Below, in pieces: positions 8,464 to 16,775 of a stretch of DNA of 64,000 bases. Each line of letters starts with the position of its first letter. Position 1 is the first letter of the stretch. Origin of the DNA: Microbacterium sp. VKM Ac-2923 (GTDB taxonomy: Bacteria > Actinomycetota > Actinomycetes > Actinomycetales > Microbacteriaceae); NCBI RefSeq assembly GCF_022815605.1, contig NZ_JALGRP010000012.1, forward strand, positions 1 to 64,000, read 5' to 3'. A program made the translations under genes and the position numbers. The notes under the pieces are model-generated. The model was not told the DNA's origin and made no database searches. It saw nothing but the letters and a program-made list of their open reading frames with translations.

Positions 8464-9837
8464 TCAGGTGCCGTGGCGGGGGAGGTGCGCGGGGCGCGGG
8501 ACGTGCTCGCTCGGCGGCAGCGGGATCGGTGTCGTGCCGGCGATCTCGTCGCTGAAGTCTTCGGGCTCCGGCGGGATGGTCCGGATGGGGCGCGTCTCGT
8601 CCACCGTGAGCCGGAAGCGTTTGGTCTCATGGCGGTGCACACGACCCGACGCCACTGTCCAGGTGACGCCGATCCCGCACGCGAGGAGCGCGACGACGGC
8701 GGCGAGTCCGATCGCCGTGCGCGGACCGAACTCCGCGGCGACGGCGCCGACCACGGGGGCGCCGACGGGGGTGCCGCCGAGCAGGATCGCCATGTACAGC
8801 GCGATCACCCGGCCGCGCAGCGCCGGATCGGTGGTGGTCTGCACGTAGCCGTTGGCGGTGGTGAGGGTCGTGACGACGCAGAAGCCGGTCAGCACGAGGG
8901 TCACGGCGTAGGTGGCGTAGCTGGGGGCGACCACCGACAGGGCGGATGCCACGGCGAAGCCGCCGGTGCCGACCACCACCACGCGCATCTGCGCCCGTTC
9001 GCGACGCGCGGCGAGAAGGGCTCCCGCGAGGGAGCCGATCGCGACGAACGAACTGAGCAGGCCGAAGCCGTCGGCCCCCCGTCCGAATTCGAGGGCCATC
9101 GTCGAAGCGAAGATCGGGAAATTCATGCCGAAGGCGCCCAACAGGAACACCATGACGAAGATGACGACGAGGTCGGGTCGGTGCGCGACGTAGCGGAACC
9201 CGTCGGCCAGGCGTGCGGGTCCGTTCCGCTTGGCGCGGGCGACCAGTTCGTGCGGCCGGATGACGAGCAGTGCGCCCAGCATCGCCAGGAACGTCACGGC
9301 ATTGACGAGGAAGACCCACCCGGTGCCGACCAGCACGATCATCACCCCGGCGACCGCGGGACCGATGAGCCGGGCGGTGTTGAACGAGGCGGCGTTCAGC
9401 GCCACGGCGTTGGAGGCGTTCTCCTGCGACACCAGGTCGGACACGAACGCCTGCCGCGCGGGGTTGTCGAACGCCGTCACCACCCCGAGGGCCAGCGCGA
9501 AGCCGTACATGAGGGGGAGCGTCATCGCCCCGCTCAGCAGCAGGATGCCGAGGGCCACGGCCAACCCGAGGAGCGCCCCCTGCGTGCACATGATGAGCCT
9601 GCGCCGGTCGAAGCGGTCGGCCACCCATCCCGTGACGCTGACCAGGAGGAGCGGGGGAGCGAACTGCAGGGCCATGGTGATGCCCATGGCGGCGGCGTCG
9701 TTGTCGGTGAGCTGCGTGAGCACGACCCAGTTCTGGGCGGTGGCCTGCATCCAGGCGCCGACGTTGGACACGAGCGCTCCGACGAACCAGACGCGGTAGT
9801 TGAAGATCGACAGCGACCGGAACATCGATGTGCTCAC
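8464..9837 (-). CDS. MFS transporter (MFS_3 / EntS-like exporter family)
   Basis: A 457-residue, about 12-TM membrane protein. The N-terminus (FRSLSIFNYRVWFVGALVSN, then WMQATAQNWVVL) and VADRFDRRRLI are typical of the MFS_3/enterobactin-exporter-like group, so efflux of a small molecule is likely. It starts with GTG at 9837, overlapping the MarR stop as GTGA, hence one MarR-MFS operon controlled by the upstream regulator. An internal ATG four codons downstream is an alternative start. The C-terminal about 70 residues are cytoplasmic, charged and proline-rich. Confidence 0.88.
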   Translation of the reverse strand: MSTSMFRSLSIFNYRVWFVGALVSNVGAWMQATAQNWVVLTQLTDNDAAAMGITMALQFAPPLLLVSVTGWVADRFDRRRLIMCTQGALLGLAVALGILLLSGAMTLPLMYGFALALGVVTAFDNPARQAFVSDLVSQENASNAVALNAASFNTARLIGPAVAGVMIVLVGTGWVFLVNAVTFLAMLGALLVIRPHELVARAKRNGPARLADGFRYVAHRPDLVVIFVMVFLLGAFGMNFPIFASTMALEFGRGADGFGLLSSFVAIGSLAGALLAARRERAQMRVVVVGTGGFAVASALSVVAPSYATYAVTLVLTGFCVVTTLTTANGYVQTTTDPALRGRVIALYMAILLGGTPVGAPVVGAVAAEFGPRTAIGLAAVVALLACGIGVTWTVASGRVHRHETKRFRLTVDETRPIRTIPPEPEDFSDEIAGTTPIPLPPSEHVPRPAHLPRHGT

Positions 9838-10313
9838 CTGTCGGCCACCTTCTTCATGATCGGGGCCGCGCGGGCCAGGATTTCGCGTTCGTCGGGCGTC
9901 AGTCCGGCAAGGACCTCCTCGAGGAAGGCGTCGCGCTGCCGCACGGTCTCGTCCACGATCGTGCGGCCGTACGCGGTCAGGTCGATGTTCACTCGGCGTC
10001 TATCCACGGCATCCGGGAGGCGGGTGACGTACCCGGCTTCTTCGAGGAGCGAGACCGTGCGGTTCATCGACGGCGCGGTGACGCGCTCACGATCGGCCAG
10101 TTGGCCGAGCGTGTGCGCACCGTGCACCGTGAGGGCGGCGAGGACGGCGAACTGCCCGTCGCTCATGGTGTCGACGGCCCGCTGAGCCCGGAGGCGGCGA
10201 GCCAGTCGGAACGTCGCCATCCGCAGCTCGGACGCTGCGGCGCTGTGGTCATGACTGTTGTCGGTGAGGGGGGATTCGTCGACGCGGTCGTTCATGTTCC
10301 TGATCGTTAGCAT
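9834..10313 (-). CDS. MarR-family transcriptional regulator
   Basis: A 159-residue winged-helix regulator. The recognition region runs HTLGQLADRERVTAPSMNRT, followed by the wing containing the conserved DRRRVNIDLT (Asp-x-Arg-Arg). It is the first gene of an operon with the MFS exporter (GTGA overlap) and most likely represses both. The upstream inverted repeat at 10306-10333 touches the first start codon. ATG 10313 or ATG 10295 (six residues shorter) could be used; neither has a well-spaced ribosome binding site. Confidence 0.9.
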   Translation of the reverse strand: MLTIRNMNDRVDESPLTDNSHDHSAAASELRMATFRLARRLRAQRAVDTMSDGQFAVLAALTVHGAHTLGQLADRERVTAPSMNRTVSLLEEAGYVTRLPDAVDRRRVNIDLTAYGRTIVDETVRQRDAFLEEVLAGLTPDEREILARAAPIMKKVADR

Positions 10314-10333
10314 AGCTCATTAGTCGTGCTAAC
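10306..10333. promoter_or_regulatory. Probable MarR operator
   Basis: GTTAGCA (10306-10312) and TGCTAAC (10327-10333) are perfect 7-bp arms with a 14-base spacer, just upstream of and overlapping the start of the MarR gene. Its position suits autorepression of the MarR-MFS operon. Confidence 0.65.
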
Positions 10334-10381
10334 GGAATGGATGCCGTGCTCCCGGCCGTCCCGTGGGCGGTCCGGGGTATC

Positions 10382-10455
10382 GACGGGCTCAGCTGCCCGC
10401 GTCCTGCGGGGGTCGGGGGCTTGGACGGGCTCAGCCCCCTGCGTCCCGCGAGGGG
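10382..10455. repeat. Two imperfect 42-bp repeats
   Basis: GACGGGCTCAG occurs at 10382-10392 and 10424-10434, and each copy is followed by a similar C-rich segment, giving a 42-bp period. It lies between the MarR gene and the hydrolase gene, both of which are transcribed away from it. Confidence 0.6.
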
Positions 10456-10481
10456 CCGGCGGCGCTGGCGCGTCGCCGTCG

Positions 10482-10487
10482 TACACT
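10482..10487 (+). promoter_or_regulatory. -10 element of a leaderless transcript
   Basis: TACACT is six bases before the ATG at 10494, and no ribosome binding site is present. This is the layout of actinobacterial leaderless promoters. Confidence 0.5.
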
Positions 10488-10493
10488 CGCCCC

Positions 10494-11354
10494 ATGCCCG
10501 AGTTCGTCGATGCCTACGGCATCCCGATCGTCTACGACGTGCACGAGGCCGCCGAGCCGCGCGCGGTGGTCCAGCTGCTGCACGGCGTCGGCGAGCACGC
10601 GGGTCGCTACGCGGCCCTCATCGAGGCGCTCGCCGCGAACGGCTACACCGTGTACGCCGACGATCACCGGGGGCACGGGCGCACCGGACTTCGGCAGTGG
10701 GGCGGTGACCACGGCAAGCTCGGTCGACTCGGCCCGGGCAGGATGGATGCCGCGCGCGACGCCGTCTGGACGCTGACGCAGCGCATCCGCGACGCGCACC
10801 CCGACCTGCCCCTCGTGCTGCTCGGCCACTCGTGGGGGTCGTTCCTGGCGCAGATGCTGCTGGATCGGCATCCGGGCGCCTTCGACGCCGTCGTGCTGAG
10901 CGGGTCGGCCCTGCGCTGGCCGGGCTCGTTGAACGCGGGCGATCTGAACGCCCCGTGGAAGCACCTGCACGGCTCGGGGATGGAGTGGCTGTCGAGCGAC
11001 GAGCAGGTCGGTCGCGACTTCGTCGACGACCCCCTCACCACGTCGACCCCGCTACTGCGCCTGTTCGGTCCGATCGAGGCGGCGAAGCTGTTCGGTCGGC
11101 CGCGGCGGAACCTCGGTCGGGACGTGCCGGTGCTGTTGATGGTGGGGCGCGACGACACCGTCGGCGGCCCCCGCAGCGTGCACAAGCTGGCGGATGCCTA
11201 CCGCGAGCGTGCCGGCCTGACCGACGTGACGACGAGGGTCTACCCGGGCGCCCGCCACGAGATCTTCGCCGAGGTGCAGCAGGCCGAGGTGCGCGCTGAT
11301 CTGCTCGCCTGGCTCGGCGCGCGCGTGCCGGCCCGCGGGGAGAGTCCGGCCTAG
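10494..11354 (+). CDS. Alpha/beta hydrolase (monoacylglycerol lipase-like serine hydrolase)
   Basis: A 286-residue alpha/beta-hydrolase. The nucleophile elbow is GHSWG within LLGHSWGSFLAQMLLDRHP. The acid is probably the Asp of LMVGRDDTVGG, and the histidine lies in YPGARHEIFAE near the C-terminus, completing the triad. An HGVGEHAGRY segment forms the oxyanion-hole region, as in monoacylglycerol lipase/lysophospholipase homologues. No signal peptide is present, so it is cytoplasmic. The start at 10494 gives a conventional N-terminus; an open upstream frame is repeat sequence. The physiological ester is unknown. Confidence 0.87.
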   Translation: MPEFVDAYGIPIVYDVHEAAEPRAVVQLLHGVGEHAGRYAALIEALAANGYTVYADDHRGHGRTGLRQWGGDHGKLGRLGPGRMDAARDAVWTLTQRIRDAHPDLPLVLLGHSWGSFLAQMLLDRHPGAFDAVVLSGSALRWPGSLNAGDLNAPWKHLHGSGMEWLSSDEQVGRDFVDDPLTTSTPLLRLFGPIEAAKLFGRPRRNLGRDVPVLLMVGRDDTVGGPRSVHKLADAYRERAGLTDVTTRVYPGARHEIFAEVQQAEVRADLLAWLGARVPARGESPA

Positions 11355-11405
11355 GACGCGTCCGATACACGCGCAGATATTGCGCGTACCGGCTACACCT
11401 TTTGG

Positions 11406-11434
11406 TTGCTATCCCGCAAAAGCCTGAGTACTGT
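11406..11434 (+). promoter_or_regulatory. Probable promoter of the Ebo operon
   Basis: TTGCTA (11406-11411), a 17-base spacer and TACTGT (11429-11434) make a plausible sigma-70-type promoter. Transcription would start near 11441, leaving a leader of about 143 bases before the GTG at 11584. Confidence 0.5.
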
Positions 11435-11444
11435 CGGGAGGGCC

Positions 11445-11530
11445 GGGGGACCTCGACGCCGAGGCCCCCCGCATCCCCGAACCGCCCGCCATCCCCCTGG
11501 AGCGCGCTCCTCATCCGGTCCCGAGACCGG
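11445..11530 (+). promoter_or_regulatory. Structured leader of the Ebo operon
   Basis: Two hairpins can form: GGGGG..CTCG pairing with CGAG..CCCCC (11445-11470), and the perfect CCGGTC-CCGA-GACCGG (11515-11530). The rest of the 229-bp gap holds no gene. It could be an attenuator or simply stable leader structure; no known riboswitch class is recognised. Confidence 0.4.
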
Positions 11531-11583
11531 TCGATCGCGCGCGCCCGGATCGTCACGTCCCTCAATGAAGAACGGATCCCCGC

Positions 11584-12783
11584 GTGAACACTTCGGACCC
11601 CTCGACCACCCCCGACGTCGGAGCCTGGTTCATCGGCGCGCGAGGATCGCTCGCCACCACGGCGACGATCGGCATCCACGCCCTTGCCCTCGGCGTCACC
11701 TCGACGGTCGGGCTCACGACCGAGACCGACGCCGTGCGCGTCGCAGAGTTCCCGAAGATCACCGACATCGTCGTCGGCGGACACGACATCTCCACGACCC
11801 CGCTCGAGGAGCGTGCCGAGCACCTCGCAGCCGGAGGCATGTTCCCCGCAGCGCTCGTCGAGGCCGTCCGCGAGCGGCTGCGCGCCACCGAGGAGAACCT
11901 CCGTACGGTGCCCACGTTCGCCCCCACGCAGCAGGAGGAGATCGACCTGCTCGCCGCCGACATCGTGGACTTCCGTGATCGTCACGGTCTGCGGGAGGTC
12001 GTCGTGATCGACGTCTCGTCCACCGAACCCCTCCCGCCCTACCACCCCGGGTTCGAGGACGACGAGGTGCTGCAGACCGCCCTCACCACCCCGGGCGTGC
12101 GGGTGCTCCCGCCGAGCTCCCGCGCCGCCCTCGCCGCCATCGCGGCCGGTGCCGCCTACGCCGCGTTCACCCCCTCGGCATCCCTCAACCTCCCCGTCCT
12201 GCGCGCGCGCGCCGAGCGCGCGGGCATCGCGTACGCCGGTCAAGACGGGAAGACGGGCGAGACGCTGCTGCGCACCGTCCTGGCACCCATGTTCACCGCC
12301 CGCGGGTTCCGCGTGCAGTCCTGGGCGGGGACCAACCTGCTCGGCGGCGGCGACGGCGCCACCCTGGCAGACCCCGAGGCCGTGCGCTCGAAGCTCGTGT
12401 CGAAGAACCGGGGGCTGCACGCCCTCGTCGGCGACGACGTCGTCACCCCCCTGCACATCGACAACGTGCCCGACCTCGGCGACGTCAAAACGGCGTGGGA
12501 CCACGTGAGCGCGACCGGATTCCTCGGCAGCCGGGTGACGCTCCAGACCACGTGGAGTGCGTACGACTCCGCTCTCGCGGCACCCCTGGTGATCGACCTC
12601 GTCCGATCGCTGTCGCTGGCCACCCGCGCCGGGCACGCCGGCGTCGTCCCCGCCCTCGGCTGCTTCTTCAAGGACCCGTGGGGCAGCGACGTGCACGGCT
12701 TCGGCGAGCAGACCGCGCAGTTCGTCTCGTGGGTGCACGAGACGGCGACGGCGGTGGCGGCGGCGCGGGTCGCCGCACCGTGA
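11584..12783 (+). CDS. Inositol-3-phosphate synthase-like sugar phosphate cyclase
   Basis: A 399-residue member of the myo-inositol-1-phosphate synthase family, which converts glucose 6-phosphate to inositol 3-phosphate using NAD. Family signatures include GARGSLATTATIG (NAD-binding Gly-rich turn), QDGKTGETLLRTVLAP, the SWAGTNLLGGGDG segment and the C-terminal GCFFKDPWG. It starts with GTG and is first in the Ebo operon, overlapping the UbiA gene as GTGA. In described ebo clusters the cyclase (EboD) is of the dehydroquinate-synthase type. I infer that this unrelated cyclase fills an equivalent place here. It may make a cyclitol phosphate for the pathway rather than general inositol. Confidence 0.88.
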   Translation: MNTSDPSTTPDVGAWFIGARGSLATTATIGIHALALGVTSTVGLTTETDAVRVAEFPKITDIVVGGHDISTTPLEERAEHLAAGGMFPAALVEAVRERLRATEENLRTVPTFAPTQQEEIDLLAADIVDFRDRHGLREVVVIDVSSTEPLPPYHPGFEDDEVLQTALTTPGVRVLPPSSRAALAAIAAGAAYAAFTPSASLNLPVLRARAERAGIAYAGQDGKTGETLLRTVLAPMFTARGFRVQSWAGTNLLGGGDGATLADPEAVRSKLVSKNRGLHALVGDDVVTPLHIDNVPDLGDVKTAWDHVSATGFLGSRVTLQTTWSAYDSALAAPLVIDLVRSLSLATRAGHAGVVPALGCFFKDPWGSDVHGFGEQTAQFVSWVHETATAVAAARVAAP

Positions 12784-13646
12784 CGCGGGCCGGCGACTAC
12801 CTCGACCTCGTCCGTGCTCCGGCCTCGCTGACAGTCCTCGGCGACGCCCTCGTCGGCGCGCTCAGCGCGCGTGGCCCGGGCGGTGACGGCGCGATGCGCG
12901 CCGGTGCGCTCGCCGCCTCGTCGGTGTGCCTGTACAGCGCCGGAATGGCCCTGAACGACTGGGCGGATGCCGATCTCGACGCCGTCGAGCGACCGGAGCG
13001 CCCCATCCCCTCGGGGCGGATCTCGCGGGCGCGCGCCCTCGCCGTCGGCGCGGGACTCACCGCCGTCGGCGTCGGGTCGGCCTTCGCCGCCGGTCGCTCC
13101 TCGGGCCTGGTGTCGCTCGCGCTCGCGGGGGCGCTGTGGGCCTACGACCTGGTGTTCAAGCCCACCGCGGCGGGTCCGGTGGTCATGGCGCTCTGCCGCG
13201 GACTCGACGTGATGCTCGGCGCTGCCGGCCCGTCCTGGCGCCGAGCGCTTCTCCCCGCGGGAGCGGTCGCCGTCCACACCGTGGCCGTCACCGCCGTCTC
13301 GCGCGGGGAGGTCGAGGGCTCGACACGGGCCACCGGACGCGCCGCGGTGGTCGCGAGCGTCGCCGTTGCGGCATCCGGTCTCGCGGGCGGAGGCGACCGG
13401 GCGGCCGCCGCGCTCGGTGGCGCCCGTTACCTCGCCGCGGTCTTGCCGGGGCACCTTGCGGTCGCCCGCGATCCGGGCGCCTCTCAGGCGCGGGATGCCA
13501 CGCGGGCCGGGATCCGTGCCGTGGTGCCGCTGCAGTCCGCCCTCGCCGGACGCGCGGGTTCCGCGGTCGCCGCGCTCGCTCTGCTCGGCGTCGAGGTCGT
13601 CGGCCGCGTGCTCGGACGTCGACGCTCGAGAGGAGACATCACATGA
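12780..13646 (+). CDS. eboC: UbiA-family prenyltransferase EboC
   Basis: A 288-residue, multi-pass membrane protein. The UbiA signature NDWADADLDAVERPERPIPSG holds the Asp-rich NDxxDxxxD magnesium-diphosphate motif, followed by a second region near DLVFKPTAAGPVVMALCRGLDV. It should transfer a prenyl group onto an unknown acceptor at the membrane. It starts with GTG overlapping the cyclase stop, and its TGA overlaps the ATG of the next gene, so it is translationally coupled on both sides. The EboC name rests on family plus its neighbours EboA, EboB, EboE and EboF. Confidence 0.85.
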   Translation: MTRAGDYLDLVRAPASLTVLGDALVGALSARGPGGDGAMRAGALAASSVCLYSAGMALNDWADADLDAVERPERPIPSGRISRARALAVGAGLTAVGVGSAFAAGRSSGLVSLALAGALWAYDLVFKPTAAGPVVMALCRGLDVMLGAAGPSWRRALLPAGAVAVHTVAVTAVSRGEVEGSTRATGRAAVVASVAVAASGLAGGGDRAAAALGGARYLAAVLPGHLAVARDPGASQARDATRAGIRAVVPLQSALAGRAGSAVAALALLGVEVVGRVLGRRRSRGDIT

Positions 13647-15889
13647 ACGACGTGGCCTGGAGCTGGGGATACGGCACCAACGGTTTCACCGACCACCCGC
13701 TGCCGGTGGCGCTCGACGTGGTGCAGGGCGAGGGCTACACCGCCGTCGCCCTCACCCTCGGTCACCCGCACCTCGACCCGTTCGCCGTCGACTGGCGCGC
13801 GCAGGCCGAGAGCCTGGCCGCCGACCTCCGTCGCCGCGGCCTGCGCGTGGTCGTGGAGACCGGTGCGCGCTACCTGCTCGATCCCGTGCGCAAGCACCGT
13901 CCGACCCTCGTCGACCGCAACGCCGAGCCGCGCATGGTGTTCCTGCGCCGCGCCATCGAGATCGCCGCGATCCTCGGGGCGGACTGCGTGTCGCTGTGGA
14001 GCGGCGTCCTCCCCGACGACGTCACGATCGACGCCGCGCGCGTGCTGCTCGACGAACGTCTGCTCGAGATCTGCGGTTTCGCCGCGAAGGCGGGCGTGCC
14101 GCTCGCGCTCGAGCCCGAGCCCGGCATGGTGGTCGAGACCGTCGCCGACGCCCTGGCCGTCCGCGCCCGCATCGGGCATCCGGCGATCCTGGGCCTCACC
14201 GTCGACCTCGGACACTGCGTCGTCGTCGAGCCCGGCGGCGTCGTCGCGGCCCTGCGGGCGGCGCGCGGCGTGCTGCGCAACGTGCAGGCGGACGACATGC
14301 GCGCCCGCGCCCACGAGCACCTTCCGTTCGGCGAGGGGGAGCTGGATCTGGATGCCGCTCTCGCCACCCTTCGCGAGATCGACTATCGCGGCGTCGTCGC
14401 CGTGGAGCTGCCCCGGCACGCGCACGCGGCGCCCGCGCTCGCCCGCTCGAGCATGGCGGCCCTGGTCGCGGCGGCGGAGCGCTCCGGCGCGGCCGGTGCG
14501 GCTTCGGCGGTTGCTGCCCCGTCCGGGGGAGGGGATTCGGTGACGGGAGGATCGGCCGGGGTCGTGGCATCCTCCGCTCCCGGAATGTCCTCCCGCGACG
14601 CGCCGCCCGTGACGACGGGAGGGCCGGGGACCGGGGGAGGGTCGACCGCTCCGGTCGAGGCCTTCCCTCCTCCCTCCCCCTCCGCTCCTCACGCCCCGCG
14701 CGCGGGAATCGCGTCTTCCGCTGCGGCTGTGCCGCTGGAGGGTGTGACCGCTACGTCGGCGCGGGGAGGGGATTCGGTGACAGGAGGACCGGCCGGGGCC
14801 GTGGCATCCTCCGCTGCCGGAATGTCCTCCCGCGACGCGCCGCCCGTGACGACGGGAGGGCCGGGGACCGGGGGAGGGTCGACCGCTCCGGTCGAGGCCT
14901 TCCCTCCTCCCTCCCCCTCCGCTCCTCACGCCCCGCGCGCGGGAATCGCGTCTTCCGCGGCGTCTGTGCCGCTGGAGGGTGCGACCCCTGCGTCGGCGCG
15001 GGGAGGGTATTCGGTGACGGGAGGACCGGCCGGGGCCGTGGCATCCTCCGCTCCGGGAATGTCCTCCCTTGGCGGGGCCCCCACTGCGGCGGCGTCGTTC
15101 GCGGCCCCGGCGGCTGCTGGGCCGGCGCGGGGAGGGGATTCGGTGACGGGAGGACCGGGCGAGGATGTGGCATCCTCCGCTCCAGGTATCTCCTCCCGCG
15201 GCGCGGCCCCTGCGACGAGCGGAGGACCGGGGAGCGGGGGAGGACCCGCGGCGGCCGCGGCATCCTCCGCCGCTCTCTCGCCCTCCGCCGGTCACGCGCC
15301 CACCCCGCGGTTCACGCACCCGTGGACGGCCCGCGCCGCCGAAGACGTGCGAACGGATGCCACCCGCGCCGCGCGCCTGTTCGCGGCGGCCGGCCGCGAG
15401 GTGGGCCGCGAACCGCTCTCCGCGCACCCCTTCGCGCCGACCGCCGACGACGCCGCGCGCGCCGCGATCGTCGCGGCCCTCGCCGACGGCGGTGCCGACC
15501 CCGCCGTGGTGACCGCCCTGTACCGCCGCGGCGACGACGCCGAACGCCGCGGGGTGCTGCGCGGTTTCAACGCGATCGAGGCGCCCACCCCGCCCTGGCG
15601 CGACGCGGGCCTCGAACTCGTGCACGACGCGCTCCGCGCCAACGACACCCGTCTCGTCGCCGCCGCCCTCGGGCCTTTCGCGGCGGCCCACCTCGACGAC
15701 CACGCATGGCGCCACGGCGTGCTGAAGTGCGTGTTCCTCGGCATCCCCCTCTCCGTGGTCGCGGAGCTGGAGGCCCGCGCCGATGACGAGCTCGCCGCGA
15801 TGAGCGCGCGTTTCGCCGAGGAGCGCCGCGCCGCCGGCCGCACCGTGCCCGATGACCTCACTCTCCTGCTCGCTCGTGAAAGGGCCTGA
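13643..15889 (+). CDS. eboA: TIM-barrel sugar isomerase-like domain fused to EboA domain through a repetitive linker
   Basis: A 748-residue fusion. Residues about 1-280 are a xylose-isomerase-like TIM barrel (sugar phosphate isomerase/epimerase family) with LEPEPG, VDLGHCV and a late VVAVELPRHAH as likely metal- and substrate-binding segments. Residues about 290-550 are a Gly/Pro/Ser/Ala-rich linker built from 79-residue repeats. Residues about 560-748 are an EboA domain, recognised by WRHGVLKCVFLGIPLSVV and ELEARADDELAAMSARFAEE. The start ATG overlaps the eboC stop and follows AGAGGAGA. No stop codon separates the domains, and repeat lengths (237, 237, 129 bp) are multiples of three, which argues for translation. 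A frameshift or assembly artefact between two original genes is the alternative. Confidence 0.8.
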   Translation: MNDVAWSWGYGTNGFTDHPLPVALDVVQGEGYTAVALTLGHPHLDPFAVDWRAQAESLAADLRRRGLRVVVETGARYLLDPVRKHRPTLVDRNAEPRMVFLRRAIEIAAILGADCVSLWSGVLPDDVTIDAARVLLDERLLEICGFAAKAGVPLALEPEPGMVVETVADALAVRARIGHPAILGLTVDLGHCVVVEPGGVVAALRAARGVLRNVQADDMRARAHEHLPFGEGELDLDAALATLREIDYRGVVAVELPRHAHAAPALARSSMAALVAAAERSGAAGAASAVAAPSGGGDSVTGGSAGVVASSAPGMSSRDAPPVTTGGPGTGGGSTAPVEAFPPPSPSAPHAPRAGIASSAAAVPLEGVTATSARGGDSVTGGPAGAVASSAAGMSSRDAPPVTTGGPGTGGGSTAPVEAFPPPSPSAPHAPRAGIASSAASVPLEGATPASARGGYSVTGGPAGAVASSAPGMSSLGGAPTAAASFAAPAAAGPARGGDSVTGGPGEDVASSAPGISSRGAAPATSGGPGSGGGPAAAAASSAALSPSAGHAPTPRFTHPWTARAAEDVRTDATRAARLFAAAGREVGREPLSAHPFAPTADDAARAAIVAALADGGADPAVVTALYRRGDDAERRGVLRGFNAIEAPTPPWRDAGLELVHDALRANDTRLVAAALGPFAAAHLDDHAWRHGVLKCVFLGIPLSVVAELEARADDELAAMSARFAEERRAAGRTVPDDLTLLLARERA
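14531..15260. repeat. 237-bp near-identical tandem repeats inside the fusion gene
   Basis: Copies begin with the same ATTCGGTGACGGGAGGA-type motif at 14531, 14768, 15005 and 15134. The first two are full 237-bp units with few differences, the third is 129 bp, and the last is partial and diverged. Each contains inverted GGGAGGAC/GTCCTCCC motifs, resembling the REP-like intergenic elements elsewhere in the window. The unit lengths keep the reading frame. Confidence 0.9.
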
Positions 15890-15890
15890 C

Positions 15891-16775
15891 ATGCGCATCT
15901 TCGATCCCCACATCCACATGTCCGCGCGCACCACCGACGACTACGAGGCCATGTACGACGCCGGGGTGCGTGCCCTGGTGGAGCCGGCGTTCTGGCTCGG
16001 GCAGCCGCGCACGAGCGTCGGGTCGTTCCTGGACTACTTCGACGCCCTGATCGGGTGGGCGAGGTTCCGCGCGGCGCAGTTCGGCATCCGTCATCACTGC
16101 ACGATCGCCCTGAACCCGAAGGAGGCGAACGACCCCCGCTGCCGCGAGGTGATGTCGGAACTGCCCCACTACCTGGCGAAGGACGGCGTCGTCGCGGTCG
16201 GCGAGACCGGCTACGACTCGATGACCCCCGAGGAGGACGAGATCCTGCGTCAGCATCTCGCGCTGGGGATCGAGTTCGACCTCCCCGTTCTTGTGCACAC
16301 CCCGCACCGCGACAAGGCCGTCGGCACGCAGCGCACGCTCGACGTGGTCGCCGAGTCCGGCATCCCGATGGAGTACGTGCTCGTCGACCACCTCAACGAG
16401 ACCTGCGTCGACACCGTCGCCGACAGCGGCGCGTGGATGGGCTTCTCGATCTACCCCGACACCAAGATGGACGAGCAGCGCGTGGTCGCGATCATGCAGC
16501 GCATCGGGCTCGACCGCGTGATCGTCAACTCGGCCGCCGACTGGGGACGCTCCGATCCGCTCAAGACGGCGAAGACGGGCCTGGCGATGCTCGACGCGGG
16601 CTTCAGCGACGACGACGTCGACCGCATCCTCTGGCGCAATCCGGTCGCGTTCTACGCCCAGAGCGGCCGCGTCGACACCGACCCGATCGAGGGCTTCGCT
16701 CCTGCGAGTCAGGGCCCCGACCTGTTCGAGGGCAACTCGGTGCTGCGCGGCGTCGCCTCGCGGCAGGGAGCCTGA
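15891..16775 (+). CDS. eboB: TatD-family metal-dependent hydrolase EboB
   Basis: A 294-residue amidohydrolase-fold protein. Metal-ligand candidates are the N-terminal FDPHIH (HxH), the Glu of VGETGYDS, the histidines of VLVHTPHRDK and of LVDHLNE, and the Asp of NSAADWGRSD, as in the TatD family. It begins one base after the fusion gene stop, with AAAGGG upstream, and shares one base with the eboE start (TGATG). It probably hydrolyses a phosphate ester or related bond in the Ebo pathway; the substrate is not known. Confidence 0.85.
   Translation: MRIFDPHIHMSARTTDDYEAMYDAGVRALVEPAFWLGQPRTSVGSFLDYFDALIGWARFRAAQFGIRHHCTIALNPKEANDPRCREVMSELPHYLAKDGVVAVGETGYDSMTPEEDEILRQHLALGIEFDLPVLVHTPHRDKAVGTQRTLDVVAESGIPMEYVLVDHLNETCVDTVADSGAWMGFSIYPDTKMDEQRVVAIMQRIGLDRVIVNSAADWGRSDPLKTAKTGLAMLDAGFSDDDVDRILWRNPVAFYAQSGRVDTDPIEGFAPASQGPDLFEGNSVLRGVASRQGA

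Noticed and set aside
13484..15934. An 816-codon minus-strand open frame opposite the TIM-EboA fusion
   Set aside because: Composition is Arg/Gly/His-rich and low complexity. The plus strand carries recognisable TIM-barrel and EboA domains with overlapping operon starts.
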